Below are positions 1-7,975 of a stretch of 64,000 nt of DNA, in pieces. Every line of letters starts with the position of its first letter. Positions within the stretch are counted from its first letter, which is position 1. The DNA comes from FEN-1099 sp964511015 (GTDB lineage Bacteria > Lernaellota > Lernaellaia > Lernaellales > Lernaellaceae): positions 1 to 64,000 of the forward strand of contig CAZEDX010000007.1 in assembly GCA_964511015.1 (NCBI GenBank), read 5' to 3'. The notes below the pieces were generated by a model. It saw only the letters and a program-made list of their open reading frames with translations, was not told the DNA's origin and searched no databases. Made by a program: the position numbers and the translations under genes.

Positions 1-3000
1 GATGACGCCGACGACGATGCCGATGACGACGCCGACGACGACACCGCCGGCGATGTGCCGGTGGTAACCATCAATAGTCCGGTGAGCTCGCCGGCTTATA
101 CCACTTACGTCATCGATGTGGATGCGGACCTGTCCTACGTGACCGACGTGAACAAGGTGCTGGTCACGCTGGATGGGGTGGACATCACTGAGTTGCTCAC
201 GGTGACTACGACGTTCGTCAGCGGCCAGTTCAACGCGGGCGCCGGCGGCGACCACGTGTTGCGGATCGATGCGACGAACGACGTCGGCTCCGGGTACGAC
301 CAGGTGGCCTTTACCATCGACAAACCGTGGATGCAGGTCATGCGTCCGGAACAGGGCGGCTACTACACGACCTCCACCATCTCCATCGAAGCCTACTACG
401 GCAACTGCAATGACAACGGCGTAACCGTCGAACTCGATGACGTGGACATCACCGGCTCGCTGGATATCTTCCTGGGCGAAATCGGCGGCCAGCTGGAGAG
501 CCTGGATCCAGGCGAACACACCATGGTCTTCACCGCGCAGCGCGAATCCGACATTGCGACGGTGGAGGTGCCGTTCACCATCGAGCTGGAGGATCCACAT
601 TTCGAGTTCAGCGCCAGCGCGACGCGGATTTCGACCGGTGAGTATGTGGACCTGTACTACACCTTCTACGACGAAAACGGGGCGGACATCACCGCGACGT
701 TGACAATCGACAAGGTGGTGGCGCCGACGACCGGCGTAGTGATCAACGGGGATCGCGTGACATTCTACTACCCCGGCTTGTTCTCCATCACCGTCAGCAC
801 GGTGTATGCGGCGACCGAATACGACGCGACGATCTGGGTGTACGTCGCTCAGTCCGACGTCTTCAGCCTGGAACTGACTGTGGTACCCAGCGAAATCGAC
901 GCGGGCGACACCGTAACGGCGGTTACCGAGATCTACGACGTCAACAACAACCCGGTGTACCTGCCGGTGGTGTTGGCGGTCGACCCGCCGTTCGGCACGA
1001 CCATCAACGGTGACGAGATCACCTTTACCAAGGCGGGCACGTTCACCGTGGCGGCCAAGGTAGTGGGCTACGAGGTGTATGACGACGCGACCGTAGTGGT
1101 GAATGCGGGAGTGCCGACCGACGTGAAGTTGTACCTCGACCGGCCAACAGTCGACGAAGGCGGCAAGGTGCACGCGGCGGTCACCGCGGTCGACAACTAC
1201 GGCAACGACACCGGCAACGGCACGTTCGTCGTGGTGGCCCCGACCACCGGCGTAACGATCGTGGAAACGGCGGCGGGCGAGTTCGACATCACCTTCGAGG
1301 AGCCTGGCTACTTCGTGGTGACCGGCCGGGTGGATGGTTACCCCGCATTGACCGATCAGGAAATCGTGCAGGTGGTGAACACGACGCCGCCGGGTATCAT
1401 GTTCACCGAACCGCCGCGCGGCTACTACACGCACACCAACACGGTGACGGTGGCCGGCTACGTGCTCGATGTCGATCCGTACACCGCCGACCTGACCATC
1501 AACGGCCAGGCGGTTTACGTGCGGCCATCCGACGGCTATTTCACGACGACTTACACGCTGATCAACGGTCTGAACATCATCGAGGCCGAGGTGACCGACG
1601 AGTACGGCGAATCGGCCAAGGGCTCGACCAGCGTGCTCTACGGTGCCGAAGAATGGCCGAACGACGCGATCATCACCGACGCCTTCGGCATGCGCATCAC
1701 CAACAAGGGCTTCGACCAGGTAGAAGCGGTGATCGAACGCTATCTCATCGACCTCGACATTGAAGAGTTGCTGCTGTCGATGAACCCGATCTTCGACGAG
1801 GAAGTCGAAGTGTGGGGTGTCACGGTCGCCAGCGCCAAGGCCTGGATTCAAGGCGCCGACTACTCCTTCCCGTGGGTCGATCTGACTTCCCAACCGGGCG
1901 GCATCCTGGTGAGCGCGGGCATTCAGGACTTCACCTTGTGGTTCAAGGTGCGCGCCTACCTGTTGGGCTTTATCGGCGGCACCTACTACGGCGAAGTCAA
2001 CCTGACGGCCACTCAGGGCTCCGGCTGGGCGTTCATCAACGCGCAGAACGGGAAGCTGGTGTTGGATATGCAGGACCTCTCGCTTGATGTCGGCAATATC
2101 GACGTCAACATCAGCAACTTCCCCGACATTCTGCTCGATTTATTCAAAGACGTGATCATCGCCATCATCGAGGATCTGGCGTCCGACGCCATGAACGAGA
2201 TGATTCCGCCGCTGATCCAGGACTTCCTCGACCAGATCCCGTATGACTACCAGTTCCCGGTTGGCGACGCCAACTTCACCTTCACCGCCAAACCCGACGA
2301 GGCGGTGTTCGACGGTGACGGCGGCACGATCAACATGGGTGCGCGGACCATGACCGACACGATCAACCCGGTGGTGCCGGTGTTCAACGGCTCGTTGAAG
2401 ACCGACTACCCGCTGCCCGAGCTCGGCCACTACATCCCGGGCACCAGCGAGGAAGCGGCCTTCGAATTCGCCGTGGGCGACGACATCATCAACCAGATCC
2501 TATACCAGGTGTTCCGCTCCGGCATGTTGGATCCGGATATTGACGACGTCTTCGACGCTTGCCAGGAACCGTTGCACACGCTGCTGCCGGACATCTGCGA
2601 CACCTACGGCGACGTGCCATTGAACCTCAAGGTCCGGCCGCTGTTACCGCCGATCTTCGTCCTCGGCACGCCGGCCGATTCGACCAGTTCGGTCGACGCG
2701 CAGATCCAGATGGGCGACGCGATCGTCTATCTCTACGCGGTGACGTCGAAGGGTGAAGAGCTGGTGCTGTCGCTGGCGATCAGCGCCAACATCCCGACCA
2801 CCGTCGGCCATGACTACACCACCAATTCGCTGACCGTGACCTTCGGAGCCGCGACGGTGGTGGTCGATACGGTGAATAACCCGCTCGGCTTGAACGAAGG
2901 GTTGTTCGAGTCACTGGCGCCGCCATTGGTCGAGCTGATCCTGCCGATACTGTCGGATGCGATCGGCTCCTTCGCGCTGCCGACCTTCGAGGGTTGGGTG

Positions 3001-3081
3001 CCGCAACTGCAACAGATGATGATTCTCGGCTCCGGTCTGGACTTCCTGGGCGTCTTCCTGGAACTCCTGCCCGCGCCCTGA
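1..3081 (+). CDS. Large secreted protein with Asp-rich stalk, Ig-like repeats and possible lipid-binding (TULIP-like) C-terminal domain; 5' partial
   Basis: The frame is open from base 1 and encodes an Asp/Ala-rich linker (about residues 1-14, alternating DDA and DDD) before the first GTG at 55, so the true start lies outside the window. Such linkers commonly follow a signal peptide or lipobox, which would be upstream. Residues about 20-185 hold two units with an LDGVDIT / LDDVDIT motif. From about 200 to 450 there are three related 85-90 residue beta-rich repeats, each with a (A/D)P-x-x-G-x-x-I motif and a closing G-x-F segment, then another Ig-like domain to about 545. The last 470 residues alternate amphipathic helices and beta strands and end with a hydrophobic helix and a FALPTFEGW motif, which resembles the BPI/LBP-type tubular lipid-binding fold. 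That fold is an inference. No transmembrane segment is visible. A terminator follows 23 bases after the stop. Confidence 0.75.
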   Translation, partial: DDADDDADDDADDDTAGDVPVVTINSPVSSPAYTTYVIDVDADLSYVTDVNKVLVTLDGVDITELLTVTTTFVSGQFNAGAGGDHVLRIDATNDVGSGYDQVAFTIDKPWMQVMRPEQGGYYTTSTISIEAYYGNCNDNGVTVELDDVDITGSLDIFLGEIGGQLESLDPGEHTMVFTAQRESDIATVEVPFTIELEDPHFEFSASATRISTGEYVDLYYTFYDENGADITATLTIDKVVAPTTGVVINGDRVTFYYPGLFSITVSTVYAATEYDATIWVYVAQSDVFSLELTVVPSEIDAGDTVTAVTEIYDVNNNPVYLPVVLAVDPPFGTTINGDEITFTKAGTFTVAAKVVGYEVYDDATVVVNAGVPTDVKLYLDRPTVDEGGKVHAAVTAVDNYGNDTGNGTFVVVAPTTGVTIVETAAGEFDITFEEPGYFVVTGRVDGYPALTDQEIVQVVNTTPPGIMFTEPPRGYYTHTNTVTVAGYVLDVDPYTADLTINGQAVYVRPSDGYFTTTYTLINGLNIIEAEVTDEYGESAKGSTSVLYGAEEWPNDAIITDAFGMRITNKGFDQVEAVIERYLIDLDIEELLLSMNPIFDEEVEVWGVTVASAKAWIQGADYSFPWVDLTSQPGGILVSAGIQDFTLWFKVRAYLLGFIGGTYYGEVNLTATQGSGWAFINAQNGKLVLDMQDLSLDVGNIDVNISNFPDILLDLFKDVIIAIIEDLASDAMNEMIPPLIQDFLDQIPYDYQFPVGDANFTFTAKPDEAVFDGDGGTINMGARTMTDTINPVVPVFNGSLKTDYPLPELGHYIPGTSEEAAFEFAVGDDIINQILYQVFRSGMLDPDIDDVFDACQEPLHTLLPDICDTYGDVPLNLKVRPLLPPIFVLGTPADSTSSVDAQIQMGDAIVYLYAVTSKGEELVLSLAISANIPTTVGHDYTTNSLTVTFGAATVVVDTVNNPLGLNEGLFESLAPPLVELILPILSDAIGSFALPTFEGWVPQLQQMMILGSGLDFLGVFLELLPAP

Positions 3082-3104
3082 TACTCGAATCTAGGTAGTG
3101 AATG

Positions 3105-3135
3105 GCGGCCGCGTCGGAGACGCGGCCGCTTTTTT
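3105..3135 (+). terminator. Rho-independent terminator
   Basis: An 11-bp perfect GC-rich stem (GCGGCCGCGTC paired with GACGCGGCCGC) with a GGA loop is followed directly by six T residues. It lies 23 bases after the stop of the secreted repeat protein and has the T-tract in that orientation only. Confidence 0.9.
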
Positions 3136-3443
3136 GTTCTTAGCCGTCGATTGATCAACCCGAACCAAACGGCAACCGTTGCCGGAGAGCGCTGGGGAAT
3201 GAGTGTCCTTTGCCGGCGCCCGGCGCGCCGTCGTACTTGTTCCCCAACTCCTCGTCGAACGACTACCCAAACGTGGGGAACGTCGTCCGTCGCGCGAAAT
3301 TTCGCACCAAATGAACACCTCCGACGTTTCGGCTGTTCACTCCACTGCAAGCGATGGGATTCCTGCGTTTCTTTGGCCGGGAATGACCGTTTCTCGCGGA
3401 CCGTTCGAACGTAATCACATTTCTCTTCGGCCAATACGGTGTG
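3136..3443. other. Intergenic region without a recognisable gene
   Basis: This stretch separates the terminator of the plus-strand gene from the 3' end of the convergent minus-strand DUF4185-like gene. Overlapping short ORFs on both strands have no start signals or protein-like composition. I see no hairpin with a T-tract for the minus-strand gene, no tRNA and no repeat. Confidence 0.6.
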
Positions 3444-4902
3444 CTAGTTACATTCCGCCCATACGCTGGAGAAGTTGATGACGCTGCGTACGATCGCGGT
3501 ACCGTAGTTGGTGTTGGTGCCGCCGTGCCAAACGGACGCCACGCGATCATAGTAGAGGTGATACTCTTTGCTACCGGTCGGGCCTTCATAGACCATCTGC
3601 ACCGACGCCGGCAGAATGTAATTGCCGTAGCCGTAGATCTCGGTGATCGGGAATTCGTCGGCGCCGCCGCAATCGAAATCAGCTGGGTCTGCCGACAGAT
3701 CAGCAAAGCGCATTGTGTAGCGCGAGGTAAGCAAACCGGTTTTAGTCACGTAGACCATGAACAAGAGGTTGGTGCCCGGAACCTTCTGAACGGAAAACTC
3801 GCCCACACCGCCCCATAGAGGGTATTCCTTGGTGAAGATCGGATCCGCGTCTGTGACGCTGTTGGGCTGTGAGGGCCACCCCGCATCCGTGTAATAGATG
3901 TAGTCATCGAAGCTGCTGCTACGGAGATGGGCGATGCTGATGTAAGCTAGATAGACATTGCTCTTGCGGTAATTGGCGGCCGGATTGACCAATTTGTTGA
4001 GCACCTCCTCGATGTTGTCCGGAAACGATTCGCCCCAGCACAATGGCGGGTAAGCGGTATCGAAGGGATATGAGGCTACATCGGGACCCGTGCCGTACAG
4101 CAAAACGCCCTTTTCGCCGACCGTTCCAGGCAGGCCGGCAGGATTACCGGTCGGAATGGTTACAGGGACAGCGGCGATTTGAATGAATTTACGGTCAGCG
4201 AATTCGCCGCGAACTTCCCAGACATTGGTCGACGGATTCAAACGCATCAGGATCGAGCCGTCGCATTCGGGCGTGTCGATGTACTTGCCGTACCAGAGAA
4301 ACACGTGGTTGGCGTCGGCATCGTAGAGGGTGCCGGTCGGCACCCAGAACGGATACTCGTAACGACTCCAGGTTGGCAAACCGCCGAAATACCATTCCAA
4401 TTGGTTGAACAAGCCAAAACCGGGATAGTAGAAAGAATCGGTGATCGACCGAATGTAGTCAACCTCGCCTTTGTCCTCGGTATGGGCCATGTTTTGGAGT
4501 TCGTAGGACGAGTTGATGACTGAACCCCAGGGCAATGCGTAGCGCGTGAACAGGAGTTCGTCATCTCCGTCAAGGTATGGCCATGAGTCGCCAAAAAAGA
4601 AGCGTGTGGTGCTGCCCGTCTTCACTGGAAGGCCCAGATCGGCTCCGTAGACGTAGTCGTCCCAAGTCTGGTCGTTGCTGATTTCGGTCAGTGACGTCCA
4701 GATGGTTTCGCCATAGTCGTTGAGATCCGGCTGGCCGATGAAGTCGGCATAGGCGTTAGGCGTAGTCGCAGTGCACGGCGCTACCTACGGCCCAGGAGAG
4801 GTTGTCATTGATGCAGCGGGTCGCCGCCGCTGCCGGTGCGACTGCGCACAGCGCGATCGCAATTACTGTCAACATGCCGGTGAGAAAACGTGATGAAAGC
4901 AT
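3444..4902 (-). pseudogene. Secreted DUF4185-like protein, interrupted by a frameshift near its N-terminus
   Basis: An ATG at 4902, with GGAGG seven bases upstream, starts a clear signal peptide (positive MLSSRF, hydrophobic core, AAAA cleavage region). That frame stops at TAA 4758-4756 after 48 codons. The remaining protein continues in another frame, open from just after a TAG at 4787-4785 down to the stop at 3444, so the two frames overlap only over 4784-4759. The long frame has aromatic-rich sequence with a FGDSW motif near its start and the segment RKSNVYLAYI later, resembling DUF4185 proteins (beta-propeller, glycosidase-like, usually exported). No methionine with a ribosome site precedes the long frame, so it is not a separate gene. 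This is either a real pseudogene or a one-base sequencing error. Function is unknown. Confidence 0.6.
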
Positions 4903-5077
4903 CGATACCTCCATTTGAAGTTTGTTCGTTTTCCCTGATCTTGGTCTGGTTGCCGGTTGGTGTAGTTAAATCAATATTCCGTAACCTGGGATAGCCGGTC
5001 AAGCGGTTTTCGGCCAACGGGAATAGTCGATATTGCCGAGCCCGCTACAACTGCGGATATTGTTTGCCGGAGGGGAG

Positions 5078-6247
5078 CTATCTTTTTTGATTTAGCAATT
5101 CGCGCACCAGTGCCTCGGCGGCGGTCAGCGGCAGGCCGAGGGCGAGCAGGTCGGCGTATTCCGGTTTGGAATGCACCAGGCGGCCCTGATAGTAGGCATG
5201 TTTGACGCGCACTTTGCCGTGGGGCGTTTCGATTGTTTCGATCCGCCGCTCGCAAGCCGCGCGCTGGGTCGAGTAGTAACGCAAACCCAAGGTCGTGGAG
5301 TGCACGAACACGGCTTCGATCGCCGCTTCCAGCCGGCTTTGCGGACAAACGACATTCAACAACACACCCGGGCGGCCGCGCTTCATCACGCACGGCACCA
5401 ACGTCACATCAAGTGCGCCGGCTTCTTCCAGCCGCTTGGCCAGCGGTTCGTAGTATTCCGGATTCATGTCGTCGATGTTGGCTTCGATGACATAGGTGGT
5501 CTCCGCCGTTTCCGGCAGAGCGGTGTCGGCCCCCAACAGCGCGCGCACGACGTTGGGCGGCGCCGCCGGGTCATGGCGCGTGCCGGCGCCGTAACCGACC
5601 CGCTCGAGCACCATCGCCGGCAGCGGACCGAAGGTGGCGGCAAGGGTCGAAACCAGCGCCGCGCCGGTGGGCGTGACGGTTTCCCCCTCGATCGGATGGG
5701 CGTAGACCGGCGCGCCGGCCAGCAAAGCCACCGTCGCCGGAGCGGGCAGCGGCAACATTCCGTGCGCGCATTGCACCGTGCCGCGGCCGAGCGGCAGCGG
5801 GCTACAGACCACGCGCGTCACCCCAAGATGGTCGAGCAACATACAAACACCGACGATGTCGATCAACGCGTCCACCGCGCCGACTTCGTGAAAATGCACC
5901 TGCTCCGGCGCGATGCCATGTACCTGTCCTTCGGCTTCCGCCAATCGCCGGAACACGCGGCGGGATTTGTCTTTCACCGCCGGCGGCAGATCGGCCGCCG
6001 CCAACAAAGCATCGATTTCGTCCCAGTGACGATGGGGCTGGTCCGCGGCCGCGGTCACTTGCACCAGCCGCGCTTGAATGGCGCCGCGTATCACTGGCGT
6101 GATTTCGACGCGGGCGCCGGACAGGCCGAGGCGAGCCGGCAGGCCGGAGATCAGGGCGGCGTCGGTGCCCAGATCGAGCAGCGCGCCCAGTAGCATGTCG
6201 CCGGCGGCGCCGGCGAAACAGTCTAGATAGAGCAGCTTGGCCATCAT
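5078..6247 (-). CDS. larC: LarC, nickel-pincer cofactor synthesis (nickel insertion) protein
   Basis: LarC is the CTP-dependent cyclometallase that inserts nickel into the pyridinium-dithiocarboxylate cofactor made by LarB and LarE. The family N-terminus is present (YLDCFAGAAGDM at about 7-18), as are HFHEVGAVDALID at about 118-130 and the C-terminal EANIDDMNPEYYEPL segment. At 389 residues it is a full-length LarC in a single frame, unlike Lactobacillus plantarum, where a programmed frameshift joins LarC1 and LarC2. Its ATG overlaps the larB stop (ATGATG), so translation is probably coupled. It is the last gene of the grpE-to-larC operon. No larE or larA is in the window. I see no terminator after it. 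Confidence 0.93.
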   Translation of the reverse strand: MMAKLLYLDCFAGAAGDMLLGALLDLGTDAALISGLPARLGLSGARVEITPVIRGAIQARLVQVTAAADQPHRHWDEIDALLAAADLPPAVKDKSRRVFRRLAEAEGQVHGIAPEQVHFHEVGAVDALIDIVGVCMLLDHLGVTRVVCSPLPLGRGTVQCAHGMLPLPAPATVALLAGAPVYAHPIEGETVTPTGAALVSTLAATFGPLPAMVLERVGYGAGTRHDPAAPPNVVRALLGADTALPETAETTYVIEANIDDMNPEYYEPLAKRLEEAGALDVTLVPCVMKRGRPGVLLNVVCPQSRLEAAIEAVFVHSTTLGLRYYSTQRAACERRIETIETPHGKVRVKHAYYQGRLVHSKPEYADLLALGLPLTAAEALVRELLNQKR

Positions 6248-7008
6248 TCGATTCCCAATTGGTTGATGCGCGTTGCCGCGCAGGCGGCGCCGAAACCGTT
6301 GTCGATGTTGACCACGACCAGTCCGCTGGCGCAGGAGTTGAGCATTGCCAGCAAAGCCGCGATACCGCCGAAGCTGGCGCCGTAACCGACGCTGGTCGGC
6401 ACGGCGACGACCGGGCGGTCGGTCAGGCCGGCGACCACGCTCGGCAGCGCGCCTTCCATGCCGGCCACGACGATCAACACCGCCGCGCGGCGGATAATGT
6501 CGATGTTGTCGAACAGGCGGTGAATGCCCGCCACCCCGACATCGGACAATCGTTCCACTGGGTTGCCCATGATCTCGGCGGTCAGCGCGGCTTCTTGCGC
6601 GACCGGCAGGTCGGCCGTGCCCGCCGACACCACCAGCACCGGCCCATGGCCGCGCGGTTCGACCGGGTGCTGGAACAGCCGGAACACGCGGCTGATCGAG
6701 TCGTATTCCGCTTGCGGGAAATGCCCGGTGACGTGCGTGGCTTGTTCCTGGCTCAAGCGAGTCACCAGCACGTTGTTGCCCTTGGCCGCCAGTCGTCCGA
6801 CAATGAGCTGCACCTGCTCGGCGGTCTTGCCTTGCGCCAGCACGACTTCCGGAAAGCCGTGCCGCATGCCGCGGTGGTGGTCGAGCTTGGCGAAGTCGAG
6901 ATCCTCATAAGGCAGGTCGCGCAGTTCGGCCAACGCCGCTTCGAGGTCGATCTCCTCTGCCGCCAGGCGCTCCAACACGCGCCGCAACCATTGATCGTGT
7001 CGGTTCAT
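6244..7008 (-). CDS. larB: LarB, NaAD carboxylase/hydrolase of nickel-pincer cofactor synthesis
   Basis: LarB carboxylates nicotinic acid adenine dinucleotide and releases AMP, the first step toward the Ni-pincer nucleotide. The 254-residue protein has the family N-terminus with the FAKLDHHRGMRHGFPEVVLAQGK region, then a PurE-like (AIR carboxylase) domain from about residue 123 to the end, with the SAGTADLPVAQEA strand-loop and the glycine-rich VPTSVGYGASFGG loop. It overlaps the upstream thiL stop by four bases (ATGA) and the downstream larC start, so the three are translationally coupled. The pairing with larC supports the assignment. The enzyme using the cofactor must lie elsewhere in the genome. 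Confidence 0.94.
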   Translation of the reverse strand: MNRHDQWLRRVLERLAAEEIDLEAALAELRDLPYEDLDFAKLDHHRGMRHGFPEVVLAQGKTAEQVQLIVGRLAAKGNNVLVTRLSQEQATHVTGHFPQAEYDSISRVFRLFQHPVEPRGHGPVLVVSAGTADLPVAQEAALTAEIMGNPVERLSDVGVAGIHRLFDNIDIIRRAAVLIVVAGMEGALPSVVAGLTDRPVVAVPTSVGYGASFGGIAALLAMLNSCASGLVVVNIDNGFGAACAATRINQLGIE

Positions 7009-7973
7009 GATTCACCCTTTGCCGGGACCCCGTGTTCGTAGCTGCGCTGGGTAAGGTCGATTTCCCGCCCGTCGCGCAGCACGACCGTGCGGTCGCCCGC
7101 GGTGATGACGCCGATAGCCGTCAGGCCGGGCACTTCGGCGCGCATCCAATCGAAGGTGCTCGGGTGGAGGCTGCACAGCAGTTGGTAGTCGTCACCGAAT
7201 GTCGCCGCTAGTGCGAGCGGGTCGGAACCAACCGCCTGCAACACCTCGCGCGCGGCCGGCGTCATCGGCAGGTTGCGCAACTCGATACGCGCGCCGATGC
7301 CGCTGGCGTGACAGAGACGGTCAAGGTCACCGACCAGTCCGTCGGAGATATCGATCATGGCGGTCGCGGCGCGGGCGAGCTTGGCGCCGGCCGCGAGTTG
7401 GGCTCGTGGGCGGCAGTAGGCGGCGGCCACTTCGGTCGCCGTCGCCGACGGACGAGTCAACGCGTAGAATCCGGCGGCGGCTTGCCCGATGGGGCCGGTT
7501 ACCGCGATCAAGTCGCCTTCACGTGCGCCGCTCCGTAAGATGGCGCGGTCGCTGTAACCGACGACGGTCACCGTGGCGGCGAACGGACCGGCGGTGGACA
7601 CGGTGTCGCCGCCGGCGATGACGCAGTCATGTTCGCGCGCGCATTCGGCCAGGCCCCGCGCAAAGAATAGCAGGTCGGCGTCGGCGAGCAACCGCGGCAG
7701 TTGTACGGCCAAAAAGGCGGACATCGGCCGGGTCGGGTCGCAGCCGCAGGCGGCCAGGTCCGACAGGGCAACGGCCAGCGCGCGCCAGCCGATGTCGTCC
7801 CAGCCGATCTGATGGTGGTCGAAGTGCACGCCATCGACGACGGTGTCGCTGCTGACCAGCGTCGGCCCGTGCGGCTCCAGCACGGCACAGTCGTCGCCGA
7901 TGCCCACCGGCACGCCCGGGTGGCGCACGCCGAACAACCCGGCGGCGCGCATCAGCCAGTCCGTCTCGCGCAT
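7005..7973 (-). CDS. thiL: Thiamine-monophosphate kinase
   Basis: ThiL phosphorylates thiamine monophosphate to thiamine diphosphate using ATP and Mg2+. The 322-residue protein shows the family landmarks: GIGDDCAVL at about 22-30, SSDTVVDGVHF, the ALSDLAACG segment (metal and ATP site), CVIAGGDTV and, later, MIDISDGLVGDL. Length matches the family. It begins two bases after the lon stop and overlaps larB by four bases, so it is embedded in the chaperone operon. The link with lon and larBC has no obvious metabolic logic, apart from both ThiL and Lar being cofactor functions. Confidence 0.95.
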   Translation of the reverse strand: MRETDWLMRAAGLFGVRHPGVPVGIGDDCAVLEPHGPTLVSSDTVVDGVHFDHHQIGWDDIGWRALAVALSDLAACGCDPTRPMSAFLAVQLPRLLADADLLFFARGLAECAREHDCVIAGGDTVSTAGPFAATVTVVGYSDRAILRSGAREGDLIAVTGPIGQAAAGFYALTRPSATATEVAAAYCRPRAQLAAGAKLARAATAMIDISDGLVGDLDRLCHASGIGARIELRNLPMTPAAREVLQAVGSDPLALAATFGDDYQLLCSLHPSTFDWMRAEVPGLTAIGVITAGDRTVVLRDGREIDLTQRSYEHGVPAKGES

Positions 7974-7975
7974 GA

